Positions 21,394-31,015 are shown, counted from the stretch's first letter. The stretch is 33,453 bases of DNA from Mycoplasmataceae bacterium (GCA_031281465.1 JAITFH010000022.1:1-33453); one strand, 5' to 3'. The notes: generated from the letters alone by a model not told the origin. Translations and numbers: made by a program.

Positions 21394-22633
21394 AATGTCT
21401 CAAAACTTCCTCCTTTTCGTCTTGATTATTCCATATACTTGGATTTCTTAGTTCGATTTCATCGAGGATTTTTCTTACATTTTCTCTTTTGTTACTATAC
21501 CATTTTTCTAGATTGTTTTTTTCTATTCGGTAAAGTTTTTCATATTCTTCACATTCGATATCCAAATGAATGCCTAAGTGTGTCAAAGGTTTTCATAATT
21601 GAGGTTCTCCAAGTACATAGTAATCAAAAGCTTTTCTATTTGATGCAAACAATAATTCGAACCTATTAGGAATTCCGGTTTTTTCTTTTATCATTTCTTC
21701 TAAACTTAAACCAAACATGCAGCAAACACAGCCGGATCTGAGGTAACCTTTTGGTAAACGAGATTCCCTATCTAGTTTGTATACTGGTGAAACTTCGATA
21801 TTTTTCTCTACAATAAAATTTCAAATATCTTTTTCTGTTCATAAAGATAAAGGCTTGCAAGTTGCTGGTTTCCCTTTTTCATACCCTATACACCCATATT
21901 TAAGTCATGTATTTCTTCTTAATCTTGATTCCTGAATAGTTGTGCCAATAAAAACTGGTCTTTTATCGTGTTTAACAGGACCTTTGATAAAATCACAACA
22001 CTTGTGAGAAATTTTATAATCACACAACTCTTTATCTAAAAAATGTATGTATTTAATTGGTAGCACTCCAAAAATTTTATTATCTAAACCTAGTGTTGCT
22101 CGGATATATGTTTTGTGGTTTTGTGTATTCCTGATATGAGAAATTTTCTGAGCAAGTTGTTTAGATATCATTGGGATACCATCTTGCTTAATTAGTTTGT
22201 CAAACGATTTAATTCATGGTAAAATGACATCTCTCTCTCTCTCTCTAGACATATCTTTAATAAATTTAAAAGTTTCTGGATGGAAAATTTCCATTGCGGT
22301 AATGGTAGGGAAATATTCTGATATTCCCATTTCCTTTTGTACTTCGTCTACAAGATATTTTAAAACACAACTGTCTTTTCCACCCGAAAAACTAATCATA
22401 ATTTCTTGATTAGGTAAAGATTCAATGAATTCTTTAATCCTAGCTTTAGCCATAATCACTTTATCTTGTAAAGTTAAATCTTTGAAAAATTTACTTGGAA
22501 CATTTAATTGAGTGTATTGATTATTTTCGAAAACTTGATAAACCACTCCCGGCATTTTTTCTTTATTTGCTAAAAAATTAAGTCTTATCCTTGCTTCTGA
22601 TATAACTGATACTTCGTCGTAAATATTAGCCAT
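21383..22633 (-). CDS. PAPS-reductase/DndC-like PP-loop protein, phase-variable
   Basis: A 416-residue member of the PAPS-reductase (adenine nucleotide alpha-hydrolase) superfamily. It has the PP-loop SFSGGKDS (residues 81-88), GTTIQESRLRR, CKPLSLWTEKDIW, and a Cys-rich GCVCCMFG near the C-terminus that could hold an Fe-S cluster with other cysteines. The closest relatives I recall are phage-type PAPS reductases, IbrA and the DNA phosphorothioation enzyme DndC. It is the first gene of the overlapping operon, ahead of the GHKL ATPase, Z1 and nuclease genes, in the place where a methyltransferase would be expected. Codons 130-134 (RERER) are a (GA)8 tract, in frame in this copy. A TATAAT lies at 22645-22650. 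Whether it modifies DNA with sulfur is inference. Confidence 0.78.
22231..22246 (-). repeat. (AG)8 contingency tract inside the PP-loop gene
   Basis: Eight AG units on the coding strand (CT on the plus strand) encode the Arg-Glu run after residue 129. Gain or loss of one unit would shift the frame and remove the C-terminal two thirds, including the conserved CKPL and Cys-rich motifs. The gene is in the on state. Confidence 0.75.
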
Positions 22634-22644
22634 TTTATATAGGT

Positions 22645-22650
22645 ATTATA
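22645..22650 (-). promoter_or_regulatory. -10 box of the GHKL-Z1 operon
   Basis: A TATAAT on the minus strand, 11 bases before the ATG at 22633. The transcript would start within a few bases of the ATG. No -35 element is evident. Confidence 0.5.
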
Positions 22651-22748
22651 AGGTTGAGTGCCGTCAGTTATATTTTATAAACAGCGAAAAAACAAAAATT
22701 CAAAGATTTTATGTAAAAAGTAGATAATAAATATGAAGGATTTTTTTA

Positions 22749-22754
22749 TATAAT
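22749..22754 (+). promoter_or_regulatory. -10 box of rplQ
   Basis: A TATAAT 20 bases before the rplQ ATG. It is divergent from the operon promoter about 100 bases away. Confidence 0.45.
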
Positions 22755-22774
22755 AATTGCATAGATTATCTTTT

Positions 22775-23131
22775 ATGTCATACGTTAATAAAAAAGGAAA
22801 AACAACAGCTAGCCGTTTGATGATTATTAGACAACAAGTTTCTGATGTAATTAGCTATGGTAAAATTATCACTACTAAAACTAAAGCAAAAGAAACTCAA
22901 AAACATGTTGAAAAATTAATTACTTTAGCCAAATTAGGAACATTAGAAGCTAAACGTCGTATTATGTCTGTAATTTTAGATACTAAAACAGCAGAAAGAC
23001 AAAAATTATTAGAAAAACTTTTAGGTATTGCAAAAAAATATAAAGATCGTCAAGGTGGATATACTCGTGTTTTAAATTTAGGAACACGTTTAGGTGATAA
23101 TACTGAAGAAGCAATTATTCAGTTTGTTTAG
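22775..23131 (+). CDS. rplQ: 50S ribosomal protein L17
   Basis: A 118-residue large-subunit protein. It shows the conserved layout of L17: MSYVNKKGKTTASRLMIIRQQ, then TTKTKAKETQKHVEKLITLAK, and the C-terminal GGYTRVLNLGTRLGDNTEEA. Start ATG 22775 is chosen because MSY is the family N-terminus; an upstream TTG at 22757 would add six residues and is less likely. In most bacteria rplQ follows rpoA at the end of the alpha operon, but here it stands alone between two minus-strand genes. Its last 17 bases overlap the end of the convergent esterase gene. Confidence 0.92.
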   Translation: MSYVNKKGKTTASRLMIIRQQVSDVISYGKIITTKTKAKETQKHVEKLITLAKLGTLEAKRRIMSVILDTKTAERQKLLEKLLGIAKKYKDRQGGYTRVLNLGTRLGDNTEEAIIQFV

Positions 23132-24101
23132 TTTTTTTAACTTTTTGTTTAGGACTACTTTTTTTAACTCTTTCTTTCTTAACAGGTTTTTTAGTTTTCT
23201 TGTTTTGGTCAACACCATTAAGAATATCGATTATAAATTGGTTTCCTTTTCTAGATTGTTTTAAGAAAGTAAAAATAATATAGTCGTGAAACATATTCGG
23301 TTCTACGAATGCTGAGTAAGTAATACCAACCTTTTCTAAATAAGTAGTAAGAACTTTTGTCTGTTTTAAAAGATATTCTCTTTCTCCATTAAAAATATAT
23401 ATTTTTTCTGAAGGAGAAAAATCATTTGCATAAACATTAAATAATTCAGCATTTTCCGGTGTTTGAATACTTGTTTGTCATTGTTTGATTATCATCGCTA
23501 GTTGATAGTTTAAAACTGGATCTTTAACATTGTCTGGTTTTTCATTTTCGTCAAAAGAAATTAATGGTGAATTTAAAAATAGATTTTCGAATTTTTTAAG
23601 ATTTAGTTTGTTTACTTGACCAGCTAAAATTAAAGCAAAAAAACCGCCAGCAGAATCACCCATTAATTGGTATTCAGAATCAGAATCTTCTTTTAAAAGA
23701 ATTTTGTATAAATCGACAAACATTTTGATACAATCTTCTTGAGACGAATAAAAATTATTTGATAAAGGATAAATTGGTACGTAAACAATAGAATTTGTTT
23801 TATTAGCAATTTCGTTTATTTGTTCTCAGTGGAAAGAAGTAATTTCCATAACAAAAGCTCCTCCATGTAAATAAATTATTTTATGTGGTTTAATACTTTT
23901 ATCAGCTTTTAATGGAGCAAAAACTACACATCTAAAACCATTAATAATTTTTATTGTAATACTATTGTTAATATAAAATTTTTTGGCTGGCCAGAAGTTT
24001 TGTACAGAGTTGGTAAATTTTACTAAATTTTCCTGAGTTTTAGAAATTTTAGACATTTCTTTTCCGAAAAAAAATTCAACTAAATTAGAAATTGCTGACA
24101 T
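23115..24101 (-). CDS. Alpha/beta-hydrolase esterase, HSL-type, with Lys-rich tail
   Basis: A 328-residue hydrolase. It has the oxyanion-hole motif HGGAF (His79-Phe83), the nucleophile elbow GDSAGG with Ser150, and a C-terminal His272 in FHDYI completing a probable triad. These are signatures of the hormone-sensitive-lipase (alpha/beta-hydrolase fold 3) family, which cleaves carboxyl esters. The substrate is unknown, though host or medium lipids are plausible for a mollicute. The last 30 or so residues are very Lys-rich (KKTKKPVKKERVKK, then KQKVKKTKQTE) and look disordered, an extension beyond the catalytic fold. The gene ends inside the 3' end of rplQ. TGA codons at 23478 and 23823 regions are Trp. 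No secretion signal is clear. Confidence 0.82.
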
Positions 24102-24260
24102 ATATTAATATATTAAGTGTTATATATTGGAATGAATATATTGGAAACAATTGTGTATGGTTGAAACTGCACTTTAGTTTTCATTATATTTCCCTTATAG
24201 TTTTTAAGTATAAGTTTTCCCCAAAATAAGTTTTTTGAAATACTTGAAGTTGTATATTTC

Positions 24261-24584
24261 TCATAGTTCTGTCCTATCTTGCATCAACGTTTTCAATATT
24301 TCTTTATTATCTTCGGTAAATTTTATTTTTTCAACTAAGTCGTGGATGTTATCATCTGTTGGGATGTTAATTTGTTTTTTAATTTTAATCAATTCACGAA
24401 TCGATTTGTATACTACGAAGGGAAAAATCGCACCACAAACCACATCTATTATTATTTCTCACCAATCAAGGTTCTTTTTTAAAAATAGTTCAGGAACAAC
24501 AAAAAAAACCAACAATATAATCCCAGCGATTCCGACGATGACTGAAAAAAATTCAAATATTACTGATGATTTTGGAAAAACCAA
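24261..24584 (-). CDS. Small membrane protein, uncertain start
   Basis: Not recognised. The frame is open from 24602 to TAA/TAG at 24261-24263. The only plausible starts are non-ATG, such as TTG 24582-24584. It encodes about 107 residues with one strongly hydrophobic stretch (FFSVIVGIAGIILLVFFVV), a WW pair that uses TGA and TGG, a second hydrophobic stretch, and a charged tail (DLVEKIKFTEDNKEIL). Its start overlaps the end of the preceding 75-residue frame, so it may be coupled to it or be the second half of a frameshifted single gene. Confidence 0.35.
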
Positions 24585-24592
24585 ACTTTTAT

Positions 24593-24820
24593 CTATATAT
24601 ATCTAACTTTTCGTGAAAGAAAGCCTAGTCTTGAACCAACTGTACTATATCTATAAATGCTTTTTTTAAGTAATGCTTCCTGCTTTCTTTTTTGGTTTAT
24701 AAGTTCTCCAGCACGTTCTACTTGCTTTTTCATACATAAATTGTATAGATTAGAAATTTTATTTAAAATTTCTTTTGTTTTTTCTACATCTAAATTTAAG
24801 CTGACTTCGTTATTTAACAT
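24593..24820 (-). CDS. Small coiled-coil-like protein of unknown function
   Basis: Not recognised. ATG 24818-24820 to TAG 24593-24595 gives 75 residues, charged and helix-prone (VEKTKEILNKISNLYNL, QKRKQEALLKKSIYRY). It contains no known motif. It lies between the permease cluster and the esterase, upstream of a small membrane-protein frame on the same strand. A fusion of the two by one base change would give a protein with a cytoplasmic helix and membrane anchors. Confidence 0.4.
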   Translation of the reverse strand: MLNNEVSLNLDVEKTKEILNKISNLYNLCMKKQVERAGELINQKRKQEALLKKSIYRYSTVGSRLGFLSRKVRYI

Positions 24821-24977
24821 ATGTATTTTCTAGATTTGCAAAATCAGAATCATAGTCGGGCATACTTTCGATAAGCATCCAAAACTAGAACTATTTTCTC
24901 TATGTTTTCAATTATACAAAAACAATGAACAAAATATGGAAATATATCGAAACAAAAAATAACTAAACTGTTCCTAC

Positions 24978-26456
24978 CTAATGTTTTAAAGCAACTTTCC
25001 CCTTCTTCTTCATAAATAATGGAGGCACGATGGCTCCCAGTACGCAAGAAACTAAACAAACAATAGGCATAATGAAACTAGCTAACGAAACATTTGGATT
25101 ATTTCGATCATTTACTAAATAGTAAATTAAATCAAAAATAGTTTGTACACATACCATACCAAAACATAACACACAAAAACCAAATGCCACAATACAACAA
25201 GGTACAAAGTATCACGTTTTCTTGATTCCGCTTTCCGGATTCTTTCTTTTCTTTAAACAACCCATCGCAGCAATAGCGATGAACAAAAAAGAAATTAAAG
25301 AAGTTCAATTAGAAAAATCATCGCTAGCAGTTAATAAACTTCCGAAAGTGATTCCTGTTGCATCGGTTGCACCGTAGTTGGTGTAATTACTATAGTAAAA
25401 AATTCCTATAAAAGAACAAACCAAAAAGTAAATCAGGTAAACTGCTAAACTATAGTACATACCTATTTTTACATTGTTGGCACTAACTTGTCTTTTGAAT
25501 CTTTTAGCAAATGGTACTTCATTATTTTTGATTGCATCAAAAAAGATGATTGTACCATAATAAGCACATCCATTTAAAACTCCAAATATACTTATTGAAA
25601 TACAGGTATTTAAAAATATACTTAGTCCTTTGGTTACTAATGGTGGAGTTTCTTCCAAAGCTCCATTCACATTTAAAAAAATTAAAGAAATACTACAAAG
25701 TAAATAAATAGCAGTAACAATTAATGTTCCCACAATCATTGCTTTAGAAAAAGTACTTTTATTTTCTACTTCTTCATACAAACTTGTAGCGGTAAAAAAA
25801 CCATCAAACCCAAAGTAGATAGCTGGAATAGAAAGACTAATACCAATAACTGGAGCTAGGTTAACAAAATAAGAAGCAGATTTTTCTATCTGACTATGGT
25901 CAAAAACTGCTTGATTTGTCCCTAATGCTACAAATCCGATAATACAAGCGAACACTAATGGTAAAACTTTTACATAAGTAATAATGTAATTTTGGATAAC
26001 GCTAATTCTTGCACTTCTACCAGAGGTAAGAATGAAGTAAACGAAAATAATTAGTGAAATTAGCAATCCAAGTCATCAAGGAATATTTCATCCCATAGCC
26101 GAACTTAATTGATCAACACAATAAATAGGCATAAAAAAATGGCTGGTGGGAAGGTATAACCAGGTTGTAAAACTCATGGCAGATTTAGCAATAAAATTAT
26201 TGTTGTAGGTTTTACATCATCCAGGTATACCGTTGGTATTTTCTTCTTTTGCTCCTTGGCACATTTCAAACAAAGTTAACACTAAAGCAAAAAATCCAAT
26301 CAAAGCTAATGCTCAAGAAATAGAAGTGAAAATTAAATTTCCACCATTGTATTTTAAGATGGTAGTATTTTTAATAAAAATTCCAGATCCAATTGTTGAA
26401 CCGACTATAAAAATTACTAAAGACAAGAACGTTATTTTCTTTGTTTTCTTACTCAT
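24978..26456 (-). CDS. APC-family amino-acid permease, copy 1
   Basis: A 492-residue transporter with about 12 hydrophobic segments. The first helix carries the family motif GSTIGSGIFIKN, where the unwound GSG region binds the amino-acid backbone. Other conserved parts are QGAKEENTNGIPGWCKTYN, the FGFDGFFTATSLYEEVENK loop and GRSARISVIQN. It probably imports amino acids (proton-coupled or by exchange) across the cell membrane; the substrate cannot be told. It is a tandem paralogue of the next gene, only three bases away, so the two are likely co-transcribed. Several Trp are coded by TGA. It ends at TAG 24978-24980. Confidence 0.85.
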
Positions 26457-26459
26457 AAA

Positions 26460-27935
26460 CTATTTTTTAAGTGCTACAGATTTCTCTTTCTTATATCATA
26501 CGCTAGGTATGATAGTTGCTAGCGTATAAATTAGTAAGATTATAAGCGGAGTGATATAGTTTAATAATTTTTCAAGACTTTTATTATTTTCCACCACTAA
26601 ATAAAAAGTTAAATCGTAGACTGTTTGTGTACAGATTAATCCAAAACATCCTATACAAAATATCGAGCTAATAATAATACAAGGAAAGAAATATCAAGTT
26701 TTCTTGATTCCAAATTTTGGATTATTTCTTTTTGTAGCACAACCAATTCCTGCACAAGTAATAAACAGAAAGATAATTAAAGAAGATCAATTTGATAACG
26801 CATCGCAAGCTGTTAAAATTTGTCCAAAAACTATGTTTGTACTATCAGTAGGAGCATATATTTGATAGTCATCATAAAAGAAACAACCGATTACAGAATA
26901 GATAATAAAGAAAATTGTACAAACAGTCAAACTATAGTACATCCCAACATTAGTGTTTTCATTCGTTGTGTATTTTTGGAGTTTTTTAGAAAAAAATATT
27001 TCTCCATTTTTTATAGCATCATAAAATATCATTGTTCCATAAAAGGAAAAACCATTTAAAATTCCAAAAATACCAATAGTGATACAAATGTTTAGTATGA
27101 TGCTTAATCAATTTGGAACAAGTTCTCCTTCTTCCAAAGAGCCATCGATATTTAGCAAGATTAAAGAAATGGAACAGAAGATGTAAATCACTGAAACAAT
27201 TAATAAGCCAACAATCATTCCTTTGGTAAATGCATTCTTTTTCTCTAATTTGTCATAAAGCGATGTACTACAATAAAACCCATCAAATGAGAAAAAGATA
27301 GCTGGAATAGAAAGCCCGATTCCTAAAATAGGTGCTAGGTTTATAAAATAAGAGGCAGATTTTTCAATGCTAGTATGATCAACTATTTCTTTATTCATCC
27401 CTAATGCCACAAACCCGATAATACAGCAAAATACTAGAGGAATAAATTTGACGGATGTTATTACGTTGTTTTGGATAGCACTAATGTGAGCACTTCGTCC
27501 AGAAGTTAGGATGAAATAAAAAGTTAGTGCTAAACCAATCGTAATTCCAGCTCATCAAGGGATATCTCATCCTGTTGATTCAGATATTTGATCAATCGCA
27601 TAAAGAGGCATGAAAAAGTAGTTTGTAGGTAAATAAATCCAAAGAGTAAAATTTTTTGCTGCTTTAGCAAAAAAATTATTGTTGTAGGTTTTGCATCACC
27701 CTGGTATTCCATTAGCGTTTTCTTCTTTTGCTCCTTGGCATACTTCGACTAAAGTCAATGCCAGAGCAAAAAATGCTACTAATGCGAGTATCCAAGAAAG
27801 TGAAGTTCCAAGTAATTCTCCTTGGTTGTATTTTAAAATTGTTGAGTTTTTGATAAAAATCCCTGATCCAATAGTACTTCCTACAGTAAATAGTACGATG
27901 GACAGAAAAGTTATTTTTTTTGTTTTCTGTTGCAT
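26460..27935 (-). CDS. APC-family amino-acid permease, copy 2
   Basis: A 491-residue paralogue of the downstream permease, with the same order of motifs: GSTIGSGIFIKN in the first helix, QGAKEENANGIPGWCKTYN, GRSAHISAIQN, FSFDGFYCSTSLYDKLEKK and a matching C-terminus (VALKK). The loops and pore-lining stretches differ from copy 1, which suggests different substrates rather than gene dosage. It is transcribed first in the pair. The upstream region has a TGACACA/TGTGTCA inverted repeat 26 bases before the ATG at 27933-27935, a possible operator. TGA codons are Trp. Confidence 0.85.
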
Positions 27936-27960
27936 AATAATAAGTTAAATTTTTTTGAAG

Positions 27961-27980
27961 TGACACAAAAAGATGTGTCA
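27961..27980. promoter_or_regulatory. Inverted repeat upstream of the permease pair
   Basis: TGACACA and TGTGTCA, a perfect 7-base palindrome with a 6-base spacer, lie just upstream of the first permease. A TTGACA overlaps it on the minus strand. It may be an operator or a hairpin in the leader; neither can be proven from one copy. Confidence 0.35.
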
Positions 27981-28120
27981 AAATAATTAACAGCGATTAG
28001 CTAAATTTACAAAACAAGAAACTTTATTAGAATAATACATATGTATATAGTTATAGCACAAAAAGTGAGAACACTGGTTTATTTGTTTATGGTGTATTTG
28101 ATAAGTAAAAATAATCTCGT

Positions 28121-29323
28121 CTAAATCTCGATTTCACCTAAAAGAAATTTTTCAATATCAATCAAAGTAATTCCTTTTATTTGACCAACACTTATTTCGA
28201 GCGTAAATATTATTTTTTCATATCCATCTTTCATATTCAATAAACTTCTAGTCTCTCTTTCGAAATTCTCATCATTTAGTGAATGACAAACCTGGATATA
28301 TTTGATAGTATTATTTTTCTTAATGATAAAATCAATTTCATTTTTATATCTATCAGTTCCTGTGTAAACTTCATATCCTGCTTCTAGAAGTTTTAATAGA
28401 ACTGCATTTTCTAAACGATATCCAAAATTAAAATCAATTTTATCAGAAGTAGAATAAGTTAATAAACCTAAATCTGTGGCATAGTATTTTGCTTTTGTTT
28501 GAAGTATTGCTTTCCTACGAACATCGTAGTATTTAACTTTGTAAAACAAGTAAGCCACTATTAATCAGTTAAAATAATTTAAAATTGTTTTTTTAGATAA
28601 TACAAGTTCATTGTTGGATTTTAAATAATTTTCAATGTTTGTAGCGGAAGTATTTCTTCCAACATGGTTATATAAAAATTTACTAATTTTTTCAATACCA
28701 CTAGTTTCTTGGATACGATGTCTGGTTTTGACATCTTTTACCAAACATCCTTGATAAACTTTTTCTATCGTATTTATAGTTTTAGAAAAATCTTTGTAGG
28801 TGGGTATAGTTATTCCTAAACCACCAGAAAGAAGATATTTGTTAAAAGCATTACTATTAGGAGTTGAATCAAAAATAGAAATCAATATCTCTTTATAGCT
28901 GATAGGAAAAACTTCTATTTCACTAACCCTACCGGTAAAAAGAGAAACCAATTCGGTAGAAAACATTTTGGAGTTTGAACCTGTAATATAAATATCGTAC
29001 TTAAATTTTTTATGACTGTACAAAGTAATTACAGCTTTTTCAAATTCTTTTATTTCTTGTATTTCATCTAGAAAAATATAGTTTGTAACTCCAAAATTAC
29101 TTTTGGACTCAATATAACTTATAAGCTTTTCTCAATCATATTGTTTTACTAAACGAGCATCGTTAAAATCAAACTCTATAACATTCTCGTTTTTCAAAGT
29201 GTTTTTAAATTGGTTAAGAATCGTTGTTTTACCAACATTTCTTATTCCGGTTAAAACTTTAATGAAGTTGGTATTTTGTTCACTTCTTAACCAATCTAAA
29301 TATTTATACCTCGGTATTTCCAT
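28121..29323 (-). CDS. AAA_14/DUF4143 ATP-binding protein
   Basis: A 400-residue ATPase. The N-terminal AAA domain has Walker A GIRNVGKTT (residues 26-34), Walker B YIFLDEIQ (82-89) and a sensor-like TGSNSKM. The C-terminal DUF4143 domain has the pattern GYRLENAVLLKLL, then NEIDFIIKKNNTIKYIQV, which resembles a PD-(D/E)XK-type fold although the final Lys is not conserved. Such proteins are common in accessory regions and in small genomes that live in hosts, with no settled role; links to conflict systems have been proposed. Trp residues at TGA join the frame. A TATAAC lies 6 bases before the ATG and an array of inverted repeats fills the upstream 420 bases. Confidence 0.85.
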
Positions 29324-29345
29324 AAAGTAGTTATATTTCTTGAAA

Positions 29346-29592
29346 GGTAATTTTGTGGAGTGTGTGATTTGGCGTTATTAAGTAAAAAATAATGTTTGAC
29401 TCCACACTTTTACCAAAACGGTAATTTTGTGGAGTACAAATAGTAATTAAATGCGAATATCGAAATTTAGTTTCTTTCGAACTAAAGTGAGAACTCCAAT
29501 TTTTTGCAATTACTTTAATTTTGTGGAGTTAAAACTGCAAAAACGATTAGATAACTCCACAATTTTCTAAAAATAAGAAAAAAATGGAGTTA
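29346..29592. repeat. Array of seven alternating GGAGT-core inverted repeats
   Basis: The gene-free stretch 29324-29744 contains seven copies of a GGAGT core in strictly alternating orientation: 29346-29361 (+), 29399-29414 (-), 29420-29435 (+), 29492-29500 (-), 29517-29531 (+), 29552-29566 (-) and 29585-29592 (+). Copies 1 and 3 share all 16 bases GGTAATTTTGTGGAGT. Neighbouring copies can pair as hairpins, for example 29521-29531 with 29552-29562 over 11 bases. The rest of the gap is AT-rich with the rplU promoter at its end. Confidence 0.6.
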
Positions 29593-29715
29593 TCTTAGGC
29601 AAAAAATGAATGCTAATTGCTTCTATTTATGCAAGTTTTCGTAAATTAGCAATTAAAATATAACCAAAGTACTTATGTTTTCTCCCCAATACCATAAAAA
29701 CCCCAAAGATTCATA

Positions 29716-29721
29716 TATAAT
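29716..29721 (+). promoter_or_regulatory. -10 box of rplU
   Basis: A TATAAT 23 bases before the ATG, giving a short leader without a clear ribosome site. Confidence 0.45.
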
Positions 29722-29744
29722 ATCATCACTAATTTTAAAGCAAA

Positions 29745-30044
29745 ATGTTCGCAATAATTCAAACAGGTGGAAAACAATATAAAGTTTCAGTAGGAGATGA
29801 AATTTATGTTGAAAAAATTGAACAAGAAGACGGAAGTGAATATACTGTTAACGAAGTTTTAGCAATTGATTCAGAATTTGGCACTCCTTTTTTAAAAGGT
29901 GCTAAAGTAGTTTGCACTGTAGAAAAACAAGGATTACAACCTAAAATAGATATTATTAAACACCGTTCTCAAAAACACCACACAAAGAGACAAGGACACC
30001 GTCAACCATACACTAAACTTGTAGTTAAAACCATTTCTAATTAG
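29745..30044 (+). CDS. rplU: 50S ribosomal protein L21
   Basis: A 99-residue 23S-rRNA-binding protein of the large subunit. The N-terminus MFAIIQTGGKQYKVSVGDEI is the classic L21 signature, and the basic C-terminal HRSQKHHTKRQGHRQPYTKL matches the family. Length is normal. In most bacteria rplU is followed by rpmA (L27); here the next gene, 47 bases on, is an unrelated membrane protein with its own promoter, so the usual pair is broken up. Confidence 0.95.
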   Translation: MFAIIQTGGKQYKVSVGDEIYVEKIEQEDGSEYTVNEVLAIDSEFGTPFLKGAKVVCTVEKQGLQPKIDIIKHRSQKHHTKRQGHRQPYTKLVVKTISN

Positions 30045-30070
30045 TTAGAAAACTTGTACAACCACAGTCA

Positions 30071-30076
30071 TATAAT
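30071..30076 (+). promoter_or_regulatory. -10 box of the membrane-protein gene
   Basis: A TATAAT 15 bases before the ATG at 30092, inside the short gap after rplU. Confidence 0.45.
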
Positions 30077-30091
30077 ATATACAACCTGGGT

Positions 30092-31015
30092 ATGGACAAC
30101 TATAACAAAACAACTGTAATTGATGTAGATGTCGATGCAGTTGAGCAAAATAATAATATCGACGAAGCAATATTCAAAACAGTTAATATAGGTAGTATTG
30201 TTGGTAAAGAACAACTATTAAAAACAAAAAAAGTAAATAAACATAGTTTACAATATTTAAACCCTTATTATTTATACTTTCCAAATTTTTATAAAAAAGA
30301 ATTAAAGAATGCAAAAATTACTTGTTGATTCTGAATTTTGTTAGCAGCATTTTTTTTCATAGGAGCTACAGTACTAACCGTTATGTACGTTGTAAACAAA
30401 GGAAACCTAAGTCATTTATGATTTTATATTCTTTTAGTTCCAGTGACGGTAATCTTTTTAGCACTAATGATTGTTTACATTACTAGATATCGTTTCTTTG
30501 CTCAAGAAGCTCATGATATCAATTTTAAAGATTCTAAGGTTTTACCCATCAACGTAATTAAACTTTATAAAAGACTTAAAACAAACTATATTTTTATTAA
30601 CTGAATGTCTGGTTTGAGTTATTTATTAGTAATACTATCTTTTATCTTATTATTCTTTTCTTCATTAATTTTAAATGGATGAAATATCCATAATGCAGTA
30701 GGCGAAATGATTAATATTAAATTAAGTAATGATATTTTTATTGCTTTTATTACAATTGTAGGAGTGTTTGTGATTACTGTTATTTTACAATTTGTAATGA
30801 TTATTAATAACTACTACCGTGCTACAAGAATAGATAACTACTACAATTGTGCTATTGTTTCAGCAGAAGAACTAAAAGAACTTAAAAAAGCTAATAATAG
30901 AAAAGGATTAATAATTTTCCTTATTTGTTTACTTATCTTTGGTCTTGTAGCTTGAATGGTAATTAAATTAGTTAGAAGAAAAAGAGCAAAAACTACTAAT
31001 GTAATTATCAAATAA
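30092..31015 (+). CDS. Four-helix membrane protein of unknown function
   Basis: Not assigned to a named family. The 307-residue product has a charged cytoplasmic-type N-terminus of about 75 residues, two hydrophobic segments in close succession (ILLAAFFFIGATVLTVMYVV and FYILLVPVTVIFLALMIVYI), a basic loop, two more hydrophobic segments around residues 175-235, and a last one near the C-terminus followed by a basic tail (RRKRAKTTN). Trp residues coded by TGA start the first helix and recur later. Similar conserved hypothetical membrane proteins occur in mycoplasmas. It ends by overlapping the convergent tyrS gene by 11 bases. Confidence 0.7.

Noticed and set aside
22757-22774. Upstream TTG start for rplQ
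   Set aside because: It would add residues not found in L17; the ATG at 22775 gives the expected MSY start.
29346-29592. DnaA boxes and a replication origin
   Set aside because: TGTGGAGTTA resembles the complement of the DnaA box TTATCCACA but has two extra bases in every copy, and no dnaA or dnaN gene is near.
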